From Pseudophaeomoniella oleicola (taxonomy: Eukaryota > Ascomycota > Eurotiomycetes > Phaeomoniellales > Phaeomoniellaceae), in assembly GCA_003868215.1 (NCBI GenBank), contig QWDQ01000009.1, positions 372,001-436,000 of the forward strand: a stretch of DNA of 64,000 nucleotides, in the 5' to 3' direction. Shown in pieces: positions 34,001 through 43,760 of the stretch (within the stretch, counting starts at the first letter, position 1; every line of letters begins with the position of its first letter). The notes below the pieces were generated by a model that saw nothing but the letters and a program-made list of their open reading frames with translations, was not told the DNA's origin and did no database searches. The position numbers were made by a program, and so were the translations under genes.

Positions 34001-35090
34001 TTACCTACATGATACAAATGCTTGCCTGTGGCTTGTACCTGAACCACAACTTCGGGATTTTCGCGCGTGAAGTCTGACCCTCTTCCCAGTCAACCCTCGC
34101 CACGGCGTTTTCAGTCGTCTTCCTGCTAATTGTACACTGCCGCAGAGATGTTCAAGGATCTTCAGCTCCTGTCTCATTCGTGTAGTAGCTGACATAAGTT
34201 CGTCTTGGGAAATGTCGGTGGCACGTATAGATCTTCCAATGCCGAAACTGTATCCAGGGAGCCATACGGCCTCTGTAATCGAACAGAAAAAGTTGGCCAG
34301 ATCACGCACATATCTGTTTCATTCTACCTTACTATGTAGTATGACTGTTGCCAACCCCAAATCTCCATTGTCTGATCTGCAGATGCGGGTATGATCGCCC
34401 ACGGTGGGAGCTCTGTTAATATGTGATCTATCACAATTTCCTCGAACGCCGCACCAATACCAGACCATTCTTTTTCATCTTGGATTGTAAGTGATTCCTG
34501 CAGAAGCGATTGCGTCTTTTTCCATACATAGTACATCTGCATTGCATAGCAGCATGGGAATACGACGTACATGCTTCAGTTTCAGAGACAGCCGGTCTTC
34601 CTCTACGGTCATCCTTCCTACAAAGACAACGTGGGTATTTGGGGTCTTGCCTCTGCAGGGTTCAGCATGAACTCTTGAGATACCGGAATTGTATGCCAGT
34701 ACAGAGTATACACGCTTATACAGCAACCGGTATCTTCATGCTCCTTTCACATAGCATGCCATGGGATCTCTTTGTTGCCGATGAATTGATACCTAGAGAC
34801 AAACAGCATCTGACTCCAATAGCTTCCAGATAATATAGGGTAATTCTTTCATCGAGGTTTAGCCTGTAGCTCCCTGGTCAAGTGTCCATAAGATTTTTCT
34901 GGCAAAATCAACTCCAGCTACACACTGATCCGAATGACTCTGCGATCAGGTTGGGAAGCAAAGAGACCACTTGCACGGATTATATCTACACCGAGCTTCT
35001 GCAGTAAAGGTATGTGCGTGGTCCGAATAAAGTGCGGCGGCCATCTTTATTGCTCTTGTAAATCACACGCACCACCGTAATTTCACGTCA
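34001..35090 (-). other. Possible gene relic, unidentified
   Basis: On the minus strand several neighbouring frames have protein-like composition without making one continuous model, for example SRYQFIGNKEIPWHAM, GVDFARKILWTLDQG, FEEIVIDHILTELPPW and VEEDRLSLKLKHVRR. They are interrupted by stops and do not join through convincing introns into a single reading frame. This looks like either a decayed gene or a gene with many small exons that I cannot resolve by eye. I do not recognise the family and assign no function. Confidence 0.2.
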
Positions 35091-36719
35091 CCTTATTGAA
35101 ACCCAAGCTTCATGGTTAAGAACATCAGCATACATCATGCCATTATACGTGTATAGTTGTGAGCCGGACCTCAACCTTCTATCATCTCATCCGCTCATAT
35201 TTTCCTCAGTATTGATGTCAGGTCTCCTTCACAGTCTCTCAGAACAATACCCTCAATCGCGGCTCCTTAGAGATGCGCCGTTCGCTTTTCTCTCTCCTCA
35301 TTCCATGAGTCCGCTGTTGAGCTTATAGCTAATGCTTGGTGTGGGCTTCCACTTCGCATGCGAGTAGTTGATGGGCATGCTGGGATCTTTCACTCTTCGA
35401 TGATATCCTCATGATGCCTACTCACCATGCTCATCAGATGACTACCATATCAAGTGATTCAACATCCTGCCTCGTGTTAGGAGCGCTTGGGAATATCCAA
35501 AATAATCCTGGGGCCAACGTGACTGCATGCTTCCATGGGTCCTATGGAAACCTATACGAGGCATGCGGTTTCGCAAAAGGAAATCCAGGCGTCACTGTGC
35601 ATTGGCGGGTAGGAGGTCGTCTTTTTCAAGGCGGTATTGGAAGATAAAACACGGATATGTGATTGGTATCCTGTGGTGACTCATAGACCAACTGTTCCTC
35701 TGACATTGCTGGAGACAAGGTTTCCCCTGCCTGTGAACGGTCTGTGGTGATGCAGGATCGAATGAATGCTCGATCTCATCCTGAGTTGGATCTCACAGGA
35801 AGGGCGGCAGAGGCTTGTCAACTGCTTGTCGGGCTGCGCCGAAGCCGGAAGCTCTTCATGAGTCACCCTTGGAAAATGAGTACTTCTTCATATCAATCAG
35901 GACCTTGCCTCAATTCAAATCCAACGGCCCTTTGCCGTCCATCTAGAGCAATTGATGCAGTCCCAGACGGAGATAGACGACTTTTGACTTGGGGATAATC
36001 GTGCCTTACGACGTCGATAGCACAAACACTTGACGGTCCGTCCCGCTCGGTTCGAGAGGGTCTCCACGAGACTTCGTCCCAAAGCTGACGGGGAAGGCTT
36101 CTGTTGATACTCTTTCAGTGGCCATTCACATGTTTGGAGCTGAGCAGGTGAATGTATTCAGGACGCGGAGATGAAGTCCTATTGAAGAGACAATTCCCCC
36201 GGTCTCGGTTCCGGTAAGTATTGTACTTCCGTTTGTATGCCGTGAACGTCATGCACTAGAACCCCGGCTATCAAGCCCTGTTATCTAGGGGCGGTGTCGG
36301 ATTGCGATCTCTGAGGTATACCAATGTCTTGGAAGCCTTCCGATTGGTTCCCGTAACGACCGCCGTTTACCGTTGTGCGCAATTCACGTCTTTGAGGGTG
36401 CGTCTATTGTAGGGTCGGCCTACAATTGTTGCATCCTTGAAGACGGACCCATTCAAAACGGACTGTAAGTGTTATTGTTGTCGTTCCGGATGAATAGGGC
36501 TAGCTTCACCCTTCCCAAGTCATTTTTTCGTGAGTGCAAGCCACGAAATAAATAGCCAGCCGCATAATTCTTCTTCTCTCATCTTCTTCAACCTCTAACC
36601 GTTCGCTTTGCACTGTACCACTTCTCACTCACAAACCACTGCAGCGGAATCACGTTCGGAATACATCCGAATCACGTTCCGAAGTATCATCCGAGCACAA
36701 GAGCCTTTCGCTATCAGCA

Positions 36720-38278
36720 ATGGCAGATCCAACTGGAGGGTGGGCAATGCAGCCTCCTTTGGTTGGCCCTGCAGCAATGGGCGACGGCCACACACCTTAC
36801 CTCTTTGTTGATTCCTTTCCTCATGCCCTCGCTTGCCTCAATGTCAATGACATCACAGCCGATACTGGCACCTTGTTTGAATCGTATCAAGAAGCACTTG
36901 ACTGGCGAAGCAACCTTTCACGCTCTCAGTTGAACAATGACCCAACAATTCCTCAATCCACTTTGCAGAAGAAGATTCTTACCAAAACCTTGTTTGTGGC
37001 TTTCAAATCCATCGCCAGGGCGGAAGACAATGAGCCGATGATCAAACCGTTCCGTGACGAACGACATGATAATGGTAGAGTCGAGGTCCTCTGCTGGCAG
37101 TTGCTTGTAAGTTATCCCCTCCCTCCAATCATTATAACTTGTATTGATATAGGTTCTTGCAGGAAGCCTGTATCCGACGCGCTGAAGCCGGTCCCTTGCT
37201 TTTCTCTTGGGATCCCAGCAGAACCAGATACAACAGTCCTCTGAATACTTTCGCTGAGAGATTCGATGAAATGGTTAAGTCTATTGCCACATCGAAGACC
37301 ATTTGCAAGCATCTGTATGACGCCCCGTATGCGAATCACTTCGTTGATGATCCTCTCAATGCTCGCAAGGTAAGTACTCAGCGTTTCATCCCCAAGTCCG
37401 ATGCTGACATAACACAGCGAGTTCTCTCCAACCGTGCGTTGAACAAGCGTAAAGGTGCGATGATGGCTCAAGGCAGGAACCTCAAGCGCATTCAAGAAGC
37501 TGGAGTTGTGGGTGCTGGCAGCAACCAAGTAACCACTGGTGTGGCATTCGGAAGCGCAGGTAATGATAATGGTGCAACAACACTGGATGTCGCACAAGGC
37601 GGAACTCCTGTCAACCGATACAACGGCGCGAATGACAGTTTCACAACACCCACTAGAAACTCGTTCGCTATTGGGCAGGGATTTGTGCCTCAATCAAGCG
37701 TCTTTACGAGCCCTTACAACAGTTACAATCAGGCGTTCAGCGCACCTCAGCCGTTCCACACCGCAAACGCATATGCGACTCCGACCGCGTCTTCGGTGAC
37801 CGGCTCTCGTACCTCATTGACCCCTGTCAATTCCAGCATTGCAACCTCGACTTCTAATGATCTTCAAGATTCATTTGCCGGCTTCACCCCCTTCACTTCA
37901 GGCGCCGAATTTCCGGCGACAACAGCAGCTTCGTTGTCGCCGGCATCGATCCAGCTCCCATTCTTGACCCGTCCATTCACATACAATGTCGATACAGCTG
38001 CGGCTCCCAGCAACAACTTCATCTTCGGTAGTGGCGCACAATTTCCCAACCACCCGCAGACGGAGAGCACAACGCCATTGTCAACTCCACCTTCTGGTAT
38101 TCAAACAAGATCAGCCGCCTCAACTTACTACACCACAAGCAGCAGAGCTGAATCTCACGATCCACACTTGACCTCGGACACCAGTCAGGGTGATACAACA
38201 CCGAGTGACGAAGACAAGGATGATGATCCAGATTGGAAGCCAGAGGATAGCCGTGGTGGTAAGAAGCGTCGCCACTGA
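36720..38278 (+). CDS. Fungal orphan, likely nuclear, function unknown
   Basis: Three exons (36720-37106, 37163-37369, 37418-38278) encode about 484 residues. The first 200 residues form a helical region (LQKKILTKTLFVAFKSIAR, EACIRRAEAGPLLFSW, FAERFDEMVKSIATSK) that seems to be an uncharacterised fungal domain. The rest is low-complexity Ser/Thr/Asn/Pro sequence, ending in an acidic block (DEDKDDDPDWKPED) and a basic terminus (GGKKRRH) that could be a nuclear signal. The second intron is 48 nt and in frame with no stop, so it might be retained; its GTAAGT donor, CTGAC branch site and ACACAG end support splicing. I do not recognise a family name. Similar layouts occur in fungal chromatin or transcription-related proteins, which is only suggestive. 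Confidence 0.75.
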
Positions 38279-39285
38279 ATCATGATCCCATGTCCGATCA
38301 CCAGATGTTCATAAGATCAAACGAGAACGTCACTGTTAAATCAGCCATATCGAGTGCACGAACTAGCCACCCACAGATCCCGACGGATTGTACTCTAGTG
38401 CTTCTGACGACGACCAACGTTTCAGACGAATGACTTCAGCTGGGAAAAGATGATCAGCCAACAATTCCACCCCATTTCCTTTTTTCTTTTGTCCAAATTG
38501 TACCCGCTTATGAAGATGCCTCTCGTCTACGAGGCAAGTTCATCTGGCGCATTTCTTCAACTCGATCGAAAAGGTTGTGCATACAGCCAACGATAATCGA
38601 ATCGAGTTATCATCTGCTTTTCAATGCGCACCGAGGAGGTCAGTCAGTCATGTGTTCGAGATCGCGCATCGCCCTCGACGACGACCACGACAAATCCTTG
38701 CTCATTTTGTTTTTGGAACACGCGCACGCACAACAGGACAGGAAATAACACCAAATTGTTAGAAGGAAATTGCAGATGCATGCCTGCCCACCTGGCTACT
38801 TTGGAAAAAAAGAAAAAAGGCAAAATACCAGGTTTCCAAACGAAAAAGTCACTTTGGAGAAGCTCATCGGCAGCGCTTTTTCACTTCCCCGTTTGTGTCT
38901 TGTCTTGTTTTGATTTCTTTTTCTTTGCCTGGAAGGGAAGGGAAGGGAGGGAAGGGCTTTAATCTTGGCTCCTATTGCAGCTGCTCACACCACAGCCCTC
39001 CTCTCTCAAATATTGCAGACTGTTATCAGCTCTACTTCTTAATACTTTGCTTCTTTGTTCCCCCCCAAGTCTCAACAGAGCTTGCTTGCTTTTGTCTTTT
39101 CCCCTTTTCTTTTCTTTACCAAACAAACAAAACCAAGAAATCTCCCAAAAAGAAATAAAGGTTCAACACCATCAGCACCAAAATGCCCCAATCATGTCTA
39201 TCTTGTCTTGCAGACAAAGGTACTTAACTACCCAGGTACACACACACCTACACACCTAGCTAGCTAGTCAGACAAGTAGATAGGT

Positions 39286-39306
39286 AAATCAAATCAAATC
39301 AAATCA
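39286..39306. repeat. (AAATC)n pentanucleotide repeat
   Basis: Four consecutive AAATC units. Confidence 0.85.
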
Positions 39307-39340
39307 GATCAACTCCCAACTCAATCGTAGATTATCAGGT

Positions 39341-39364
39341 CCTCTCCTCTCCTCTCCTCTCCTC
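39341..39364. repeat. (TCCTC)n pentanucleotide repeat
   Basis: Four to five consecutive TCCTC/CTCTC units, about 35 bases from the AAATC array. Confidence 0.85.
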
Positions 39365-39846
39365 CCTTTTCTTCGTATGATATTCGAGTCGTTCCCCTTT
39401 CGATGGAATCTAGATGGATGAATGGACTTCAGTGAGGAAAGGGAGGAGTAGGCGAATGGAAGAGGAGAATATGACATGACATGCAGAGCCGTTGCAGCAA
39501 GATATTTGGAAGAGTCTGATTCCGATATCCAAGTCTTCTTCATAATCAAGTGACCACCATGGGTCTTTTGCTTTTCACTGGTCATACTCTCTATGCTATG
39601 CTCGTTCCCTTTCACGAGGAATCTACTCCCTTCTCAGTGTCTTCAAATAGGAGCATGACCAGCCATGGTAAGAACTAGAGTATTGCGTATCATTGTTTAT
39701 CCTGCTTCGTCGACCATATACACTGCCCTAAGAATAACATCTCTGCTAATTCTGCCATGTCGTACCGCGCAATAACGGACAAACATTAACGCAAAAGTAA
39801 AAGGGTTCGACGAGCTCACTCCACCCCCATATCAACTGCCCCAATC

Positions 39847-41572
39847 TCAAGCTGCCTCATCTGTTTGCGTGCTTTCCTTCGTAGCTCCATTTTCAGTAGG
39901 AATTGTCGACATGTTGTTTCCAATGCCCTCGTTCTCCTCAATCAGATCAAGCTCATGAGCATAGGTACTATGTGGCTGCCACCTCACCGACGTTCGAGGA
40001 CTCGTCTCTTCGAGCATGCAATCAATTTGTTCAAGTGACAATCCCTTGGTCTCCGGAATGAATATGTATGCGAAGATCAGTGACAGAATACATGTAAAAC
40101 CCCAGATGAAGAAGACCTTTGCTCCTAAATTGCCCTTGTCTCTATCGACGATGTATGGGGTAACCACAGCGATGATGCAGTTCCACAGCCAATTTGATGC
40201 TGTTGATAATGCCACACCTTTGGCACGGATAGGTAAGGGGAATAATTTACCAATGACAACCTATGCCGTTGGTCCCCATGTTGTAGCATAAGAAAAGATG
40301 TAGACACAGACGAAGGTAATCAGAACTCGGTTAGCGACTCTGCTGGAGCCATCGGCCGTGCCGACGATGGCCACAATGAATTCGCAAATTATCATCACGG
40401 CCGCACCCCAAATGAGCAGACTGCGACGGCCAAAGCGCTCAACCGCGTAGAAAGATAGCGGAGTGCTGGCAACATTGACGAAATTGATGATGACAGAAAC
40501 GAGAAATGCATTATGAATGCTAACTTGCTGAAAGAACGTTGTCCCGTAGTAGACTATCTGCTTGTCAGTGCTTGATGTCTCGACGACGATGAGAGCACTT
40601 ACAGATGAAGTTGATGCCAGTCCACTGTTGAAACATTTGCAATAAGACACCAACAGCAACACGCCGTAAATTTCCGCTCGGTTTCCAACCTCCTCTGAAG
40701 CAATCCAGCCAGCTTGTCTGTGCGATTTTCAATTCATACTCATAGTTTACCTGAATCTCCGCGAACTCCGCGATAATGTAGTCCGAATCTGCTGGCTGCC
40801 CACGGATACGACCCAAAGAGGCAATGGCCTCATCGGATTTGCCTTTCTTGACCAAAAACCGAGGAGATTCGGGGAGTAAAGCAAGCCCCATTGCAAGGAT
40901 ACCTGCCCAGATGAACTGGACTCCGATGGGTACGCGATAAGATCTGGGGTCGTTGATTTTGTGAGTGCCTTGATCGATACAAGATGCCAGAAGAAGACCA
41001 ATTGAGATAGCCCACTGATAGACCGAGATGAGAACCCCTCTGACACGTCTAGGTGCAATCTCCGAGACGTATAGTATTACAACCGTAGAAACTCCGCCAA
41101 CACCTAAGCCAGCGATAATTCGTCCACCCACCAAAAGCCCTGAGCTATCAGCGGCTATTTGAACAGCTACACCGATGGCGAATATGAGACAGAAGAGCAT
41201 AATTGCAAGTCGACGACCAAGACGCTCAGCAAGATCGCCGCCCAGGAGAGCTCCGCAGAAGGTCCCAGCCGACAGAATCGATACGATGAGAGATTTCTTC
41301 CAGGTAGGGATGACATGCCCAGACGGATCGATACTGGTCGATACACTGTGGCCCATTGTGCGCTTCACATAGTTCATACTTAGAACGCCATTGATGTAGC
41401 CGGAATCGTAGCCTGCATATCTCAGAAGTGTTGAAAGCATCCATTTGTTTTACTCACCGAAGAGGATGCCTCCAAACGACGCGAAAGTGCCAATCAGATA
41501 TGCCCGGAAAGAGATAGGTGCTTCAATGAGGCTGTTGTGGGAAGTACCGTCTGCAAGCCCCGGGGTGGGCAT
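39847..41572 (-). pseudogene. MFS sugar transporter with an in-frame TAG
   Basis: Three exons (41572-41458, 41412-40603, 40553-39847) would encode 543 residues of a hexose/quinate-type sugar porter. The family is certain: the first helix ends FGGILFGYDSGYINGV, followed by LAERLGRRLAIM, VSEIAPRRVRGVL, LPESPRFLVKKGK, QQWTGINFIFYYGTTFF, the RFGRRSLLIWGA loop and FIPETKGLSLEQID near the end. After YATTWGPTA the next codon (40263-40261) is TAG where the family has tryptophan (normally TGG); the frame then continues flawlessly as VVIGKLFPLPIRAKGVALS to the true C-terminus. The stop is at codon 406, so a normal reading would lose the last three or so membrane helices. No intron boundary removes the TAG. 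A single G-to-A change explains it. The lack of any other damage means the change is recent, or a sequencing error, or decoded by read-through. Confidence 0.85.
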
Positions 41573-42704
41573 GATTGATAGTAATTCTATTTATGATGCA
41601 GCTGCAAATGCCAATGTAGAGAAGCCCAAGGTCTGCTACCATAAGTGTGTACTAACGGTGTGATGTAAAATATGCTTTACTTGCGGTGGATAAAGAAATT
41701 GATAGCAAAAGAAACACATCCTGGATGAAATGAAGGAAAGTGAAGGGTAGAAAAAGGATGGAGCAAGCGTAAAGGATGAAGGAAAGAGCTATTGAGAAAT
41801 GCTGCGAGTTGGCTTTGACATTAGAAAGAACGTGGGTAATCAACCTGGCATTTGATTCGGCTATAACGAGTAAGACTTTCCTTTTCTCGTTACGATAACC
41901 ATGATATACAACCGCCTACGATCGGATGGATCAAACTGCGAGCCTTGAAGGCATGGTCGTCAAGCTTGAAGAAAACGACGATAGCCTTGTGCTGTCTTAG
42001 ACCATCCCAGGCTACTGATATTAGGTACCGGGTACATCTAGAGAGACGAGCCATGGAATTGGCGGGCATGGCATTGACCCACGGACAGGATAGAACATTC
42101 TCTGGAATATGTCGAGGATAATTAATACATCTTTCTCGGCCATCAGCTTAGACCCATGGCTGTCATTTGCATGTGAGATATACTTTTGATGTAAATGAAG
42201 CGAGCTGACGATTGTATAGTAAGACAAGGGTTGGTGGGATGTTACAACTACGATCGAGGAGAAGAGTTGATGCAAGTTGATTATGTCACGAAGTTATCAT
42301 TTCCGACAAACATGGCAAACATGATAAACTTCCGCCCCCTTCCCCTCTGATCCATTGACATGGACGCTGACCACAACTTACCCATGAAATGGATCTTAGC
42401 CGAACCGATCAATCCGACAGAATTGCACAACATCTGCAATCGTGATTCGAGCACTTTTGGGTCCTCGATGAGAGATAAGAAACAAAGTTGCAACTAACAC
42501 ACCGAGTGTGAGTGTCTAGCTAAGTGAGCAGAGGTAAGGCGGAGTACTGCCTTAAAAGGGATCCGATCCATCGCCCTGCAGAAGACGGATCCCTCTTTTC
42601 TCTTTTATCTTTCTTCCGTGCTTCTGAATTCATACTCGACTGTGGCAACGACCTCATCCGCAGCTTAGAACCTCAAAGTATAACGCGATCTCCCTCTATT
42701 CAAA
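41573..42704. other. Divergent intergenic region, sugar transporter / oxidoreductase
   Basis: About 1.1 kb between divergent start codons, containing both promoters. A CGGAGTACT motif lies near 42540. No gene is supported. Confidence 0.5.
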
Positions 42705-43724
42705 ATGCCACCAATACCATCAACTATGCGAGCTGCCGTCCTAGCCACGCCCGGTGGCCCTGAGGCTCTCCAGATCAAGTCCCTTCCTATTCCGACTCCA
42801 TCCGCATCACAGGTTCTCCTCCGCATACACGCGGCCGGTCTCAACCGATCCGAGCTCTTCACCCGTCGCGGAGACTCTGGTCCCGCTGTTCCGCTTCCGC
42901 GTGTTCTTGGCATCGAATGTGTCGGCACAATAGCTGCGATCGGCACCGGGTCCACTGCCAATCTGAAGCAAGGTGACATCGTAGCAACCTGCATGGGCGG
43001 CCTGGGACGCACCTTCGATGGCGGTTACGCAGAGTTCGCATGCGTGTCCGCCGCTAACGTCGTGAAATTGCCTGACAACGTCGACAAGGAACTAGGATGG
43101 GACGTTCTCGGTGCCCTCCCTGAGATGATTCAGACTGCTTATGGGAGTCTGAAGAAGAGCCTGCGCTTGGCGGAAGGGGAGACTTTGCTGATTCGCGGTG
43201 GTACGACGAGCGTTGGCCTGGCCGCGGCGAGTCTGGCAAAATGGATGGGAGCAAAGCAAGTGATCGGCACCAGTCGCTCGAAAAGCAGAGAGGGGCTCAT
43301 GCTGGACGCCGGTATTGACCACGTAGTGATCGACTCCGGGAAGGTCGAGGAGGAAGTCCGCAAGTTGGCTCCGGAGGGCGTGGACAAAGTCCTCGAACTC
43401 GTCGGCGTGACTACACTGCAGGACTCGTTGAACTGCGTGAAAGAAGGAGGAATCGTATGTATGACTGGGATCGTCGGGGATAAGTGGGCGTTGGACGGGT
43501 TCAATCCCATGGAGTTCATTCCGTCGGCTGTGTGCTTGACGGCTTATAGCGGAGGGCCTGAGGACTTCAAGCAAACTCCCTACGGTGAGATCATACCTTT
43601 GCTCACACAGGGGAAGCTCAAGGTCCAGGTTGGGAAAACCTTCCCCTTGACAAGTGTGGTGGAGGCGCACACATTGATGGAGGAAAATCGCATTGGAGGA
43701 AAGGCAGTCTTACTGATGGAGTAG
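42705..43724 (+). CDS. Quinone oxidoreductase-like MDR protein
   Basis: A single exon encodes 339 residues, the usual length for this family. It is a medium-chain dehydrogenase/reductase without the zinc-binding residues, most like NADPH:quinone oxidoreductase (zeta-crystallin type) or trans-enoyl reductases. The start MRAAVLATPGGPEALQIKS lies a few residues into the frame, followed by the catalytic-domain segment LLRIHAAGLNRSELFTRRG and GIECVGTIAAIG. The nucleotide-binding loop is GGTTSVGLAAASLAKWMGA with TSRSKSREGL just after, which suggests preference for NADPH. It should reduce quinones or other electrophilic carbonyl compounds in the cytosol; the real substrate is unknown. Its stop codon is only 36 bases from that of the convergent UVE1 gene. 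Confidence 0.9.
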   Translation: MPPIPSTMRAAVLATPGGPEALQIKSLPIPTPSASQVLLRIHAAGLNRSELFTRRGDSGPAVPLPRVLGIECVGTIAAIGTGSTANLKQGDIVATCMGGLGRTFDGGYAEFACVSAANVVKLPDNVDKELGWDVLGALPEMIQTAYGSLKKSLRLAEGETLLIRGGTTSVGLAAASLAKWMGAKQVIGTSRSKSREGLMLDAGIDHVVIDSGKVEEEVRKLAPEGVDKVLELVGVTTLQDSLNCVKEGGIVCMTGIVGDKWALDGFNPMEFIPSAVCLTAYSGGPEDFKQTPYGEIIPLLTQGKLKVQVGKTFPLTSVVEAHTLMEENRIGGKAVLLME

Positions 43725-43760
43725 CTATACTGTAGTGCGATGCTATCTACTCTCCTCTAT

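Larger units (their letters stand above)
30242..36719. other. 6.5-kb gene-poor region
   Basis: No intact gene can be supported. The left 1.2 kb is likely promoter and 5' leader of the RRM gene, with a strongly pyrimidine-rich strand near 31260-31450. Between 31500 and 34000 the DNA is dense in TACCTAGGTA-like palindromes. Base composition is not strikingly AT-rich, so there is no gross RIP signature. A possible gene relic at 34001-35090 is listed separately. The right end holds the promoter of the 484-aa protein gene. Confidence 0.5.
38279..39846. other. Convergent intergenic region with low-complexity DNA
   Basis: No gene is supported. The middle has T/C-rich and A/C-rich stretches and two short tandem arrays. 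It contains the 3' ends of the orphan gene and the sugar transporter. Confidence 0.5.

Noticed and set aside
36045-36062. GGTTCGAG-like box suggesting a tRNA
   Set aside because: No matching A box or cloverleaf arms could be found around it; other GTTCGA hits in the window also failed.
30242-36719. RIP-degraded transposon
   Set aside because: The stretch is not markedly AT-rich and shows no terminal repeats, transposase or reverse-transcriptase motifs in any frame I could read.
37112-37693. 193-codon minus-strand frame
   Set aside because: It is antisense to exons 2-3 of the 484-aa orphan, where the plus-strand model has good splice sites and sensible composition.
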